Virus record (IMG/VR): IMGVR_UViG_3300046642_000603
Location: 1 to 64,000 of that record
DNA length: 64,000 nucleotides
Reading direction: 5' to 3' (one strand)
Source: a virus
Of this stretch, positions 7,761 through 15,687 are shown piece after piece (the first letter of the stretch is position 1; each line of letters starts with the position of its first letter). Both the position numbers and the translations under genes were made by a program. The notes below the pieces were generated by a model. It was not told the origin of the DNA. It saw only the letters and a list, made by a program, of their open reading frames with translations, and did no database searches.

Positions 7761-9028
7761 GCCTTGCTATCACCGCCGAGGTCTGGAAGCACGCCCCCAT
7801 AGGCAAGGGTGACTTGCTGGTGCTCCTGCGTATAGCGGACGCCGCCGGGGAAGAGCACCGGATGATGTGGGAGTCCGTCAAGACGCTCGCCAAGCACACC
7901 CGCATGACCGAGCGCAGCATCTACAACAGCCTGCGCAACCTGGCGCTCCAGGACATCATCGAGACGGTTCCGAAGGAGGCTGCGCCCCCGGAGGCGCGGC
8001 TGTACAAGTCCGTGGTCCGCCGCGTCCGCCCCGTGGAGGAGTGGATCGACCTCAAGACCCCGGAGGAGCGGGAGGCCGCCGAGCGACGCCAGGCGGTGCG
8101 TGACCGGTTCGAGGCCAAGGCGGGAGAGTTCCGCCGGAAGATCCTCGCGCGTGACGGAGCGGTCTGCCGTCACTGCGGGGAGACGGATGAGTCTGTGCTG
8201 GTCTGTGACCACATGATTTCCGTCTACGACGGGGGTACCAACGACCTGGAAAACCTCCAGATCCTGTGCGTCATGTGCAACTCCCGCAAGGGTCGGCACA
8301 GCGAAGTTGGTATGCAAAATTTGCAGGGTCCAAAGCCGGACATAGCCTCCCTGCAAAATCTGCACCCTGAACAGGTTTCATACAACCCCAATAACCAACT
8401 GGAAGTTAGAGATATAGAAGAAACTACGTTTCTTCCACCGCGCCGGTCGGCACGGTCTGATTCCGGCGGAGCCGAGGAGATCCCTTCGAGGCCGGGTGCT
8501 CGTGGCTGGGATGCGGTTGCGGCTCCCCGTCGTGGCGGCCGGAAGAAGACCCGGAAGCAGCAGGCGGAGGAGGCCGCCCTGGCGGAGAAGGAACTCGACC
8601 CGGCGTACGTCGTGGCCCAGGCCCTCGGCGAGGAAGATCCAGGAAGCAGCCCCGCTGGCCGTCTCCCGGCCTCGGACAGCGACCTGGCCCCTCCGGTCCG
8701 GCGACCTCGTGAGAAGCGCTCCAAGAGGCCGTCGGAGGAACTGGCCGAGTTCTTCGGGAAGCGGGCCGAGGAGGTAGGCCACCCGGTACCTGGCGCCACC
8801 AACCTCAGAGCCCTCACCGGACAGTTCGGCCGGTGGATGGCCCAGGGCCTGGAACGGGAGACGATCCGGCAGATGGTCCTGACGTACTGGTCGTCCTCCT
8901 GGAGCCGGTCGGAGAACCATCCGGCCTGGAAGGACTTCCTCGCTGCCCGTGGTCTGCTGACCGAGCGGCTGGGCAAGGCTGAGAACGTGATGGAGAAGCA
9001 CCGGCACGACGAGTCCTACTGGGACTGA
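7757..9028 (+). CDS. Winged-helix/HNH replication initiator-like protein
   Basis: A 423-residue protein, GTG start. Residues ~1-75 form a winged helix (SVKTLAKHTRMTERSIYNSLRNL) like phage replisome organisers. Residues ~125-180 are an HNH domain with two CxxC pairs (CRHCG, CVMCN), the DHMISVYDGG core and NLQILC. An AT-rich hinge follows, with the repeated peptide MQNLQ/LQNLH encoded by two iteron-like DNA repeats. The rest is basic and low complexity, with a final helical domain (LTGQFGRWMAQGLERETIRQMV). It is the first gene of the replication module, right before helicase loader and helicase, which supports initiator function. Whether the HNH part is active or a captured module is open. Confidence 0.75.
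   Translation: MSLAITAEVWKHAPIGKGDLLVLLRIADAAGEEHRMMWESVKTLAKHTRMTERSIYNSLRNLALQDIIETVPKEAAPPEARLYKSVVRRVRPVEEWIDLKTPEEREAAERRQAVRDRFEAKAGEFRRKILARDGAVCRHCGETDESVLVCDHMISVYDGGTNDLENLQILCVMCNSRKGRHSEVGMQNLQGPKPDIASLQNLHPEQVSYNPNNQLEVRDIEETTFLPPRRSARSDSGGAEEIPSRPGARGWDAVAAPRRGGRKKTRKQQAEEAALAEKELDPAYVVAQALGEEDPGSSPAGRLPASDSDLAPPVRRPREKRSKRPSEELAEFFGKRAEEVGHPVPGATNLRALTGQFGRWMAQGLERETIRQMVLTYWSSSWSRSENHPAWKDFLAARGLLTERLGKAENVMEKHRHDESYWD
8312..8432 (+). other. Candidate replication origin: iteron-like repeats plus AT-rich segment
   Basis: Two copies of TGCAAAAT[T/C]TGCA, at 8313-8325 and 8352-8364, lie 39 bp apart inside the initiator-like gene. A stretch of ~55 bases (8377-8432) much richer in A/T than its surroundings follows. 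Iterons plus an unwinding region inside the initiator gene is the arrangement of lambda O. No functional proof in the sequence. Confidence 0.5.
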
Positions 9029-9085
9029 TGCCATCAGGGGCGGGCTGCTACGGCGGTCCGCCCCTTACGTTTACCCAAAGGCGTA

Positions 9086-9113
9086 TTCCGAAAGACGTAA
9101 TCTGTGGTAGCCT
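9086..9113 (+). promoter_or_regulatory. Promoter upstream of the DnaC-like gene
   Basis: TTCCGA (9086-9091), 16-base spacer, TAGCCT (9108-9113). The spacer holds the AAGACGTAATC half-site shared with other promoters; a second half-site-like TTACGTTT lies at 9065. The -35 is weak, so an activator may be needed. Confidence 0.5.
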
Positions 9114-9150
9114 CCTGAACGTTGAACCACCACCACACAAGGAGGCAACC

Positions 9151-9810
9151 GTGGCGACAGACCCCCGGGTCCACGCCTTGCGGCTCAAGGAGTACAACGT
9201 CCCCGCGCACTACCGGGCCCTGCGGCTTAATACCGTGGCGGACGCCCCTGAGCGCGCCGCCTGCCAGACCTGGCTCGACGAACTGCGCGACCACTACGTC
9301 ACCGACAAGCGACCCCTCACGGAGTACCCCGAGGACTGGGGAGCCATCGGCAAGGGCCTGCTGATCGTCGGCCCTCCCGGCACCGGCAAGACGACCCTCG
9401 CCACCGCCACGCTGCTGGAGGTGTACTACACCCACCGGCTCCCGGTGCACTGGCTGGCCTACGCCGACTTCGTGAAGGACTCCATCGAGAAGATGGGCCT
9501 CCAGGACCGCAGCGAGCCCGAAGCCGTCTCCCGCTGGTGGGAGATCCAGGACAAGATCGTGGCGGCCGAGAAGGCCCCCGTCCTCGTGCTGGACGACGTC
9601 GGCAAGGAGCACCGGACCAAGACCGGGTACGCCGAGGGCCTGCTGGACACCCTGCTGCGCCAGCGGCACCGCGAGGCCCGGCCCACGATCGTCACCTCCA
9701 ACCTCCCGCCCAGGGAGTGGGGCGCCGTCTACAACCCCACGATGGGCTCCTTCATCCAGCAGGCATTCACACAGGTCAAGTTGATCGGAGAGGACCGCCG
9801 TGCAGCATGA
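9151..9810 (+). CDS. DnaC-like helicase loader ATPase
   Basis: A 219-residue AAA+ ATPase. GTG 9151 is chosen as start because GGAGG sits 5 bases upstream; longer upstream frames run through the promoter. Walker A is GPPGTGKT (residues ~74-81) and Walker B is VLVLDDVG (~147-154), followed by a sensor-like IVTSNLP. These are the signatures of DnaC/IstB-type loaders that place DnaB on DNA. The DnaB gene lies 0.7 kb downstream in the same run. A CTTAATACC copy encodes residues 26-28. Confidence 0.9.
   Translation: MATDPRVHALRLKEYNVPAHYRALRLNTVADAPERAACQTWLDELRDHYVTDKRPLTEYPEDWGAIGKGLLIVGPPGTGKTTLATATLLEVYYTHRLPVHWLAYADFVKDSIEKMGLQDRSEPEAVSRWWEIQDKIVAAEKAPVLVLDDVGKEHRTKTGYAEGLLDTLLRQRHREARPTIVTSNLPPREWGAVYNPTMGSFIQQAFTQVKLIGEDRRAA
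9226..9234 (+). repeat. CTTAATACC element 4
   Basis: Residues 26-28 of the DnaC-like loader. Confidence 0.9.
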
Positions 9811-10027
9811 GCAACTGGCTCTTCCGTTCGAGGACGAGGTTTTGGTGGTTCTCTACAAACGAGAGGCCGAGTCCCGCAGCCTCCACGCGTACTGGGACGC
9901 ACTGGAGTACACCGTCCGCGTCCGCGTGAAGTCCCTCGGCTTCACCATCAAGCGCTCCAGCCGGGAGTCCTGGTACGAGGACGGGCGGCTTAATATCCAG
10001 CTCCGCGCAGAGGCGGAGCGCACCTGA
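9800..10027 (+). CDS. Small unknown protein
   Basis: A 75-residue GTG-start protein overlapping the loader gene by 11 bases and the next gene by 1. It is mixed charge and soluble, with a CTTAATATC copy at residues 64-66 close to the C-terminus. No motif recognised; replication context only. Confidence 0.7.
   Translation: MQHEQLALPFEDEVLVVLYKREAESRSLHAYWDALEYTVRVRVKSLGFTIKRSSRESWYEDGRLNIQLRAEAERT
9989..9997 (+). repeat. CTTAATATC element 5
   Basis: Residues 64-66 of a 75-residue protein. Confidence 0.88.
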
Positions 10028-10485
10028 TGGAACGGGGCGACATCTCCAACGAGGTCGTCCCGCGCTTGGTCATCGCGTACGAAGGCATGCTCGGCGTCCT
10101 GCCCGAGAAGCCCGAGGGGTACGTCACCGAGCTGGTCGCCCGCAAGTTCGGGCGCCGGTCTCGTCAGGCCAAGCGGACCGTGGACGCATACGAGATCAAC
10201 GACGCGCTGGCCCGGGTCATCTGGGACACCGTCTGGCGGTTCAAGTACTCGGTCGACGTCGTCACCTACCTCGGAGACGACGCCGTCGAGCCCCTGGAGG
10301 CCCGCCTGGACGCCGAGGGACTTCCCATCGGCCGGGTGTGGGCCACGACCCCGGAGCGGCTGGCCAGACGCCTGCCCTACATGCCGGACGTCGCCGCGAT
10401 CTTCGACAACGAACACCACCTGATCTTCGGCAGCAAGGGCCGTGCCCTGCCCGCCGCACCCACCACCCTCTTGGGAGCACTTTAG
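10027..10485 (+). CDS. Unknown protein of the replication operon
   Basis: A 152-residue protein, ATG overlapping the previous stop. The N-terminus is helical and basic (RKFGRRSRQAKRTVDAYEIND); the C-terminus reads like a short alpha/beta unit (RVWATTPERLARRLPYMPDVAAIFD). It lies between loader and helicase, so a replisome accessory role is possible, but no known domain is recognised. Confidence 0.7.
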   Translation: MERGDISNEVVPRLVIAYEGMLGVLPEKPEGYVTELVARKFGRRSRQAKRTVDAYEINDALARVIWDTVWRFKYSVDVVTYLGDDAVEPLEARLDAEGLPIGRVWATTPERLARRLPYMPDVAAIFDNEHHLIFGSKGRALPAAPTTLLGAL

Positions 10486-11751
10486 ATGGCTGACTTCGAG
10501 CGGCTGCTCGTCTCCCGCGTCATCCAGGACAAGGACCTGGCCGTCGTCGCGGACGCGGGCGTCACTGCCGAGTTCTTCGGCGACCCGGACAACAAGGCCG
10601 TCTTCAAGGCGATCCTTCGGCACAAGGCCACCTACGGCGAGATCCCCAGCCTCGCCACCATCAAGACCGACTTCCCGATGTACCGGTTCGTCAAGGTCGA
10701 GGACAGCATGCAGGTGCTGACCGACCGGCTGCGTGAGCAGCACACCCTGGCGCTGCTGGAGCAGGGCCTGGCGGACTCGGTCGACGCCCACGAGGAGGGC
10801 AACGCAACCGGTGCGATGGAGGCGCTGGCCCGCACGCTGGCATCCATCGCCTCGGCCGTCCCCAACGCCCGCGACACCGACCTGACGGAGACCGGGCAGG
10901 AGCGCCTTGCGCGGTACCTCACGCTCAAGGACCTGCCCGACGGGCTCCGGGGTGTGCCGACCGGCTTCAACACGATCGACAGGGCCACCCAGGGCCTTCA
11001 GAAGGAGCAGTTGGTCACCTTCGTCGGCCCGCCGAAGGCCGGTAAGTCGACGCTGCTGTTGTTGGCTGCCATGGCTGCGCACCTTTACGGTGAGCGCCCG
11101 CTTTTCATCGGCTTCGAAATGTCGAATGAGGAGCAGGAGGAACGTTTCGACGCGATCCGTGCGGGGATTTCGCACGCCCGGCTGCGGAACGGAACTCTGA
11201 AGAAGGCGGAGTGGGACAAACTCGAAAGGGCCCTGCGGGAACTGGAGGCTATGCCTTCGTTCTTCCTGTCCTCGGACTCCATGAATGCGACGACGCTTAC
11301 CGGTGTGCAGTCGAAGATTGACGCCATTCGGCCGACGATCGTATTCGTGGACGGCATCTACATGATGCAGGACGAACTCGGCGAGGCTCAGGGATCCAGT
11401 CAGGCGCTTACCAACCTCACCCGAGGATTCAAGCGCATGGCGAAGAACCTTCAGATCCCTCTCGTCATTTCCACGCAGGTCCTGGAATGGAAGATGAACA
11501 AGAAGAAGGGGATCACCTCCGACTCGATCGGATACTCGTCCTCTTTCGCCCAGGACTCCGACGTGATTCTCGGTGTGGAATCCACGGAGGACGCGAACAT
11601 CAACAAGATCAAGGTCGTCCTGGCCCGTAACTGCCCGCCCCTGGAGACGTACTGCCAGTGGGACTGGGAGACCGGCAAGTTCGAGGAACTGAACGAGGAC
11701 CCGTTCGCCATGGACGAGATGAACACCGATGGCTATGTCGGATCCTTCTGA
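10486..11751 (+). CDS. dnaB: DnaB-like replicative helicase
   Basis: A 421-residue RecA-fold helicase. An N-terminal helical domain (~1-130) is followed by a linker and the ATPase core: Walker A GPPKAGKST (~180), a Walker-B-type IVFVDGIYMM (~287), and the downstream Q/S-rich IPLVISTQVLEW region. Length and order match DnaB family members. It unwinds the fork and should work with the DnaC-like loader and DnaG-like primase encoded on either side. The stretch 11.1-11.6 kb has somewhat more A/T at third codon positions than its neighbours. Confidence 0.93.
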   Translation: MADFERLLVSRVIQDKDLAVVADAGVTAEFFGDPDNKAVFKAILRHKATYGEIPSLATIKTDFPMYRFVKVEDSMQVLTDRLREQHTLALLEQGLADSVDAHEEGNATGAMEALARTLASIASAVPNARDTDLTETGQERLARYLTLKDLPDGLRGVPTGFNTIDRATQGLQKEQLVTFVGPPKAGKSTLLLLAAMAAHLYGERPLFIGFEMSNEEQEERFDAIRAGISHARLRNGTLKKAEWDKLERALRELEAMPSFFLSSDSMNATTLTGVQSKIDAIRPTIVFVDGIYMMQDELGEAQGSSQALTNLTRGFKRMAKNLQIPLVISTQVLEWKMNKKKGITSDSIGYSSSFAQDSDVILGVESTEDANINKIKVVLARNCPPLETYCQWDWETGKFEELNEDPFAMDEMNTDGYVGSF

Positions 11752-12028
11752 GCCCCGGCTGGTAGTCCTCGCCGGGAACTTCCGGGAGTTCCAGTTCTGG
11801 TGCAGGGAGAACGAACGCAATCCCCGTGACCGGAATCTGATATACGCCAGCGAATTCCACCGGCTGCGCGGCCTGGGAAAGTTCCGGTACATCACGTACG
11901 GAACCTGGTATTGGCGCCGCGACGCCTGGGAGATCAAGAACTACCTCGACTACCTGGTAAGGAGAGAGCAGTGCCCCGAGCAAAGGCCGGGTGGGACGCC
12001 ATTGGCAACCCCATCCCCGGAAACGTGA
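11735..12028 (+). CDS. Small unknown protein between helicase and primase
   Basis: About 97 residues from ATG 11735 (ATG 11729 is an alternative), overlapping the helicase end and the primase start. It is rich in Arg, Trp and Tyr (GKFRYITYGTWYWRRDAWEIKNYLDYLVRRE). No known domain recognised. The tight overlaps argue it is a real co-translated gene. Confidence 0.65.
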   Translation: MSDPSEPRLVVLAGNFREFQFWCRENERNPRDRNLIYASEFHRLRGLGKFRYITYGTWYWRRDAWEIKNYLDYLVRREQCPEQRPGGTPLATPSPET

Positions 12029-12936
12029 CAGCCTGCCTCGACACCCTCGAACTGGAATACAAAGTCCAGGGCGACGAGATTCATATGCCCTGCCCCATGC
12101 ACGAGCAGCGCACCGGAAAGAAAGACGCGCACCCATCCTTTTCCATAAACTACGACGAGGGATATTTCAACTGCTTCTCCTGCGGATACCGTGGCGCGTT
12201 CTGGGTCCTCGTCCGGGACGTCCACGAGATCTCCGAGGCCGACGCCAAGAACTGGGTCCGGCGCAGGGGAGGAGCGGAGAGGGTCCGGAAGTACCTGGAG
12301 AAGAAGAAGGAGCAGCGCGCCGACAAGGCCGACACGACGAAGCAGATCAATGAGGCGTCGCTGGCCCTGTACACCGTGCCTCCGCTGAGTGCCTGCGCCG
12401 AGCGGCTGTTCATGCCGGAGGACGCGGAGGCGTGCGGGGTGCTGTGGGATCCGGCCCGGGACATGTGGATCGTTCCGGTGCGCGACCCGGACACCGGGAT
12501 GCTGTGGGGCTGGCAGGAGAAGAACGCCCGGTACTTCCGCAACCGGCCGCCGGGCATGGCCAAGTCGAAGACGCTCTTCGGGCTGGACACCTACGACGAC
12601 GACGTGGCCGTGCTGGTCGAGTCGCCGCTGGACGTGGCCCGGCTGTGGGCCTGCGGGGTCAGGGGAGGGCTGGCGTCCTACGGCGCCGGAGTCTCCGACG
12701 CGCAGATGGACCTGATCCGCGACCACTTCGACACCGTCATCGTCGCCCTCGACAACGACGAGGCCGGAGCCGAGGCGTGCAAGCGGCTGCTGAAGGAGTG
12801 GACCGGCCGGGGCCTGACCCTCAAGTTCCTCGACTACTCCGTGGCCCCGCTCGCCAAGGACCCCGGCGACATGACCGCCGACCAGATCAAGGCCGCTGTA
12901 CGCGGCGCCTACTCATCCGTCGTTGCACGTTTCTAG
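11971..12936 (+). CDS. dnaG: DnaG-like DNA primase
   Basis: A 321-residue GTG-start protein behind AAGGAGAG. Residues ~40-70 form the zinc-binding domain (CPMH ... CFSCGY). The TOPRIM fold shows VESPLDVA (~216-223) with the catalytic Glu and VALDNDEAG (~258-266) with the Asp-x-Asp. It lacks the C-terminal helicase-interacting domain of bacterial DnaG, so it is short, as in many phages. It makes RNA primers at the fork with the neighbouring DnaB. Confidence 0.9.
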   Translation: MPRAKAGWDAIGNPIPGNVTACLDTLELEYKVQGDEIHMPCPMHEQRTGKKDAHPSFSINYDEGYFNCFSCGYRGAFWVLVRDVHEISEADAKNWVRRRGGAERVRKYLEKKKEQRADKADTTKQINEASLALYTVPPLSACAERLFMPEDAEACGVLWDPARDMWIVPVRDPDTGMLWGWQEKNARYFRNRPPGMAKSKTLFGLDTYDDDVAVLVESPLDVARLWACGVRGGLASYGAGVSDAQMDLIRDHFDTVIVALDNDEAGAEACKRLLKEWTGRGLTLKFLDYSVAPLAKDPGDMTADQIKAAVRGAYSSVVARF

Positions 12937-12945
12937 GAGACCGAC

Positions 12946-12990
12946 ATGACCCGGCTTAATACCTGCCCCCGCCAGGGGGACCACCGATGA
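12946..12990 (+). CDS. 14-residue micro-ORF carrying the CTTAATACC element
   Basis: ATG 12946 has a perfect AGGAG 6 bases upstream and opens a 14-codon frame (MTRLNTCPRQGDHR) ending in TGA that overlaps the ATG of the next gene (ATGA). The element at 12955-12963 is read as Leu-Asn-Thr. The strong ribosome-binding site argues that it is translated. Confidence 0.6.
   Translation: MTRLNTCPRQGDHR
12955..12963 (+). repeat. CTTAATACC element 6
   Basis: Inside the 14-residue micro-ORF. Confidence 0.9.
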
Positions 12991-13283
12991 AGGCACCCGA
13001 GGGCTACGAGCACCTGGGTGAGGACTTCTGGGCCCGCGTCGAGCCGGACCCGGACACCGACTGCCTCATCTTCCAGTCCACCGCGACGCGGCCGTACTAC
13101 CAGGGCAAGACTCTGCTGTCCTTCCTGACCGGCGGCGACGGCCGACAGAAGCACCGGGCGTGCAGGCGCCGGATGTGCGCCAACCCGGACCACATCCAGG
13201 ACGGGCACTTCGACATGGGGACGCCGTACGCCCGGCGCCCCCGGTCGAGTTCGCAGTTCGCCCGTCAGTACTCGCAGTGCTGA
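12987..13283 (+). CDS. HNH-like small protein, probably partial domain
   Basis: A 98-residue protein with Arg/Cys-rich CRRRMCANPDHIQDG near residues 58-72. This resembles the C-N-P-x-H-I/L segment of HNH_3-type phage endonucleases. The expected downstream HNH half is short or missing, so it may be a remnant or a DNA-binding derivative. It is translationally coupled to the micro-ORF before it and overlaps the SNF2 gene after it. Confidence 0.6.
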   Translation: MKAPEGYEHLGEDFWARVEPDPDTDCLIFQSTATRPYYQGKTLLSFLTGGDGRQKHRACRRRMCANPDHIQDGHFDMGTPYARRPRSSSQFARQYSQC

Positions 13284-14917
13284 CCGTCGACCTCCACCCC
13301 TTCCAGGAGTCTGCGGCCGACAGGATGGTGGAGAGGGGCTGCCTTCTCGTTGCCTACGAGATGGGGCTGGGCAAGACCGTGCTGGCCCTGGCCGCCATCG
13401 AGGAGCTACTGGAGAAGGGGGAGGTCGAGACCGCCGTCATCGTGGTCCCGGCCAACCTCAAGTACCAGTGGGCCAAGTCCATCGCGAAACTCACCGACGT
13501 GCCGACCCGTGTGGTCACGGTGCGCGAGGACGGGCTGAAGCAGGAGATCACCGTCCCGACGGAGGAGTACTGCGTCCTGATCGACGGCGACGCGAAGAAG
13601 CGCGCCGGGCTGTACGCCAAGGTCAAGACGCTCCGGCCGGACTACGTGATCCTCGGCTACGAGAACGTCGTCAACGACTGGAACTTCGTCAGGAGGATCA
13701 AACCGGAGTGCATCGTCCTCGACGAGTGCACCGCGATCAAGACGTTCCGGGCCCAGCGCACCAGGAAGATCAAGCGGCTCACCGCGCCGTACCGCTTCGG
13801 GATGACCGGCACTCCGGTGGAGAACGGGAAGCCCGAGGAACTGTTCTCGATCATGCAGTGGGTCGACGACCAGGTCCTGGGCCGGTTCGACCTGTTCGAC
13901 AAGACGTACATCGTGCGCAACAAGTTCGGCGGGGTGCAGAACTACCGCAACCTGCCGGTGCTGCACGCCAAACTGGCCGAGGTGATGGTCCGCAAGACGC
14001 GGCTGGACGAGGACGTCCGGCCGTACCTGCCCGAGGTGCAGGAGTCGGTCATCCCGGTCGCCCTGGACGCCAAGACGAAGAAGGCATACCAGGCCATCGC
14101 GGGGGACCTGCTCGCCGAGCTGCGGGCGGCCGGGCCGACGATGGGTGACTTCGATCTGTTCGCGCACTACCACGGGGGAGAGGCGGGCAACGAGAACAGC
14201 CAGCAGGGCAAGATCATGTCTCGCATGCAGGCGCTGGACATGCTGCTGAACCACCCGGACCTGATCGTCATGTCCGGGCAGAGTTACGAGGAGAGCGAGG
14301 AGGCCCGGCAGCGGGGCGTGCAGAAGAAGGTGTGGCCGGGCTCGAAGTACGCGTACGAGGTGTGGCAGTCCGGCCTGCTCGATGACGTCACCACGGCCCC
14401 GAAACTGGACGCCGTGGCGGCTGCGGTCGAGGACATCATGGCGGTCCCCGGAAACAAGATCATCGTCTTCTCGGTCAACCCCGACATGCTGGACCTGATC
14501 GGTGACCGGCTGCCGGAGAACTCGTTCGTCACGTACACCGGCCGGATGTCCTCGGCGGCCAAGGCATATGCCGCCCAGCGGTTCGAGACCGACGAACAGT
14601 GTCGGGTGTTCCTGTCCAGCCACGCGGGAGCGTTCGGCACCGACCTGTACATGGCCAACTACCTGATCAACTACGACCTCGCCTGGTCGGCCGGGAAGCA
14701 GGACCAGATCAACGCCCGGCACAACCGAGCGAGCAGCCAGTTCAAGGACATCTACATCCTGAACGCCATCACGTCGGGCACCACCGAGCCACGCAAGCTG
14801 GCGATGCTGGCGCACAAGCGCAGGGTGGGCAGCGCCATCACAGACGGGCGCGGAGCCGACGAGAAGGGCCGGATCGAGAACGACGTCCAGACCCTTACGC
14901 AGTGCCTGGAGGCGTAA
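13277..14917 (+). CDS. SNF2-family DEAD-like helicase/ATPase
   Basis: A 546-residue protein; start GTG 13277 overlaps the previous stop and gives the expected N-terminal Q-like motif LHPFQESAADRM. Helicase motif I is EMGLGKT (~28-34), motif II is VLDECTAIK (~147-155), motif III FGMTGTPVENGKP, and the C-terminal lobe has motifs V/VI (DLYMANYLINYDLAW, QINARHNRASS). Phage SNF2 proteins are thought to help remodel forks or recombination intermediates; substrate unknown. Confidence 0.88.
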   Translation: MLTVDLHPFQESAADRMVERGCLLVAYEMGLGKTVLALAAIEELLEKGEVETAVIVVPANLKYQWAKSIAKLTDVPTRVVTVREDGLKQEITVPTEEYCVLIDGDAKKRAGLYAKVKTLRPDYVILGYENVVNDWNFVRRIKPECIVLDECTAIKTFRAQRTRKIKRLTAPYRFGMTGTPVENGKPEELFSIMQWVDDQVLGRFDLFDKTYIVRNKFGGVQNYRNLPVLHAKLAEVMVRKTRLDEDVRPYLPEVQESVIPVALDAKTKKAYQAIAGDLLAELRAAGPTMGDFDLFAHYHGGEAGNENSQQGKIMSRMQALDMLLNHPDLIVMSGQSYEESEEARQRGVQKKVWPGSKYAYEVWQSGLLDDVTTAPKLDAVAAAVEDIMAVPGNKIIVFSVNPDMLDLIGDRLPENSFVTYTGRMSSAAKAYAAQRFETDEQCRVFLSSHAGAFGTDLYMANYLINYDLAWSAGKQDQINARHNRASSQFKDIYILNAITSGTTEPRKLAMLAHKRRVGSAITDGRGADEKGRIENDVQTLTQCLEA

Positions 14918-14935
14918 CTTCCAGGATCTCACGAG

Positions 14936-15007
14936 GCACGTCGAGTGGTTCTAAACCCGTAATCGCATGGCACCATCAGGGTATGCGAGAAGAACCACTC
15001 GACGTGC
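14936..15007 (+). repeat. 17-bp inverted repeat enclosing a start codon
   Basis: GCACGTCGAGTGGTTCT at 14936-14952 is perfectly complementary to 14991-15007. The 38-base loop contains CCCGTAATC and the ATG of the next small ORF (14983). In RNA the stem would include codons 4-8 of that ORF and could control its translation. Confidence 0.85.
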
Positions 15008-15117
15008 TGCTCCGTGAGGGGCTTGACCACGTCATATGCCCTCCGGAGGAGCAGGAGGACTGGGATCTGACCCCCGTCCGCCTGGCGCTCCGTGGTGCCC
15101 CAGCCGACCGCTGGTGA
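14983..15117 (+). CDS. Small acidic unknown protein
   Basis: A 44-residue frame (starts MREEPLDVLLREGLDH) beginning in the loop of a long inverted repeat. The AGGG upstream is only 1 base from ATG, too close for a normal site, so initiation may be leaderless or depend on the hairpin. No similarity recognised. Confidence 0.45.
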   Translation: MREEPLDVLLREGLDHVICPPEEQEDWDLTPVRLALRGAPADRW

Positions 15118-15127
15118 AGTTGTAAAC

Positions 15128-15173
15128 CGGATTCGGCGAATCCGTTGACAAGGGCATATGCGGAACGTAGAGT
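15128..15173 (+). promoter_or_regulatory. Promoter with upstream palindromic operator
   Basis: TTGACA (15145-15150), 17-base spacer, TAGAGT (15168-15173). A palindrome CGGATTCG-G-CGAATCCG (15128-15144) touches the -35 box, a good place for a regulator. Drives the DUF4258-like gene. Confidence 0.8.
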
Positions 15174-15225
15174 CGTCCTCACGAAGCGTTGATCGAACGA
15201 AGGATCAAACCACGCAGGAGGACGC

Positions 15226-15591
15226 ATGACCACCATCGCGGAAGCCCTCGGCATCTCCTGGGGCAACGGTGCAACGGACGCCCCCGAGTACCGGCTGACC
15301 TACCACGCACAGCAGCAGGCCGCAGCCAAGGGCTGGACCAGCGCGCAGGTGCTGGAGGCCGCGAACCGCCCGCAGCACACCTCCCCTTCCAGCCGGTTCC
15401 CCGGCCAGCAGCGCCACGTCCGAGGCGAGATAGTCGCCGTCGTCGACCCGGCCGACCACCGCGTCATCACCGTCTACCAGGACGTCCGTGAGACCGGTCT
15501 GCGCACCGACCAGACCGACCGCGACGCGAAGCGCTACGCCACCCGCCTGGGTCAGCAGGTCCCGGCCGAGGTCGACGAAGTTACGTACTGA
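15226..15591 (+). CDS. DUF4258-like protein
   Basis: A 121-residue protein behind GGAGG. The core (residues ~22-90) has H-A-x-Q-Q-x-A-x-x-K-G-W, a central arginine-rich strand with RHVRGEIVAVVD, and VITVYQDV, resembling DUF4258 proteins, which share the BrnT/RelE-like fold. No antitoxin partner is recognisable next to it. It has its own strong promoter, so it may act early. Confidence 0.6.
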   Translation: MTTIAEALGISWGNGATDAPEYRLTYHAQQQAAAKGWTSAQVLEAANRPQHTSPSSRFPGQQRHVRGEIVAVVDPADHRVITVYQDVRETGLRTDQTDRDAKRYATRLGQQVPAEVDEVTY

Positions 15592-15609
15592 GAAACACGT
15601 AATCTCGAA

Positions 15610-15638
15610 TGGACAATCTCGAAGACGTAATGTAGAGT
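15610..15638 (+). promoter_or_regulatory. Promoter
   Basis: TGGACA (15610-15615), 17-base spacer containing GAAGACGTAATG, TAGAGT (15633-15638). Another CACGTAATCTC half-site lies just upstream (15597-15606). Drives the gene at 15688 and probably the ssDNA-binding/polymerase run. Confidence 0.72.
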
Positions 15639-15687
15639 CGGACCTGCTCAACCGACCTACTACTCCGTAGAAAGAGAGCCCCGCTCT

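Noticed and set aside
8313-8364. The TGCAAAAT repeats as a CRISPR array
   Set aside because: Only two short repeats in a coding frame, no regular spacers, no cas1/cas2.
9028-9150. N-terminal extension of the DnaC-like protein from 9028
   Set aside because: Runs through promoter boxes; GTG 9151 has a perfect GGAGG and a family-like start.
9853-11937. 694-codon minus-strand ORF under the helicase genes
   Set aside because: Antisense shadow of DnaB; no ribosome-binding site and biased composition.
12987-13283. Complete, active homing endonuclease
   Set aside because: Only the C-N-P-x-H half of an HNH_3 domain is present in 98 residues; kept as HNH-like remnant.
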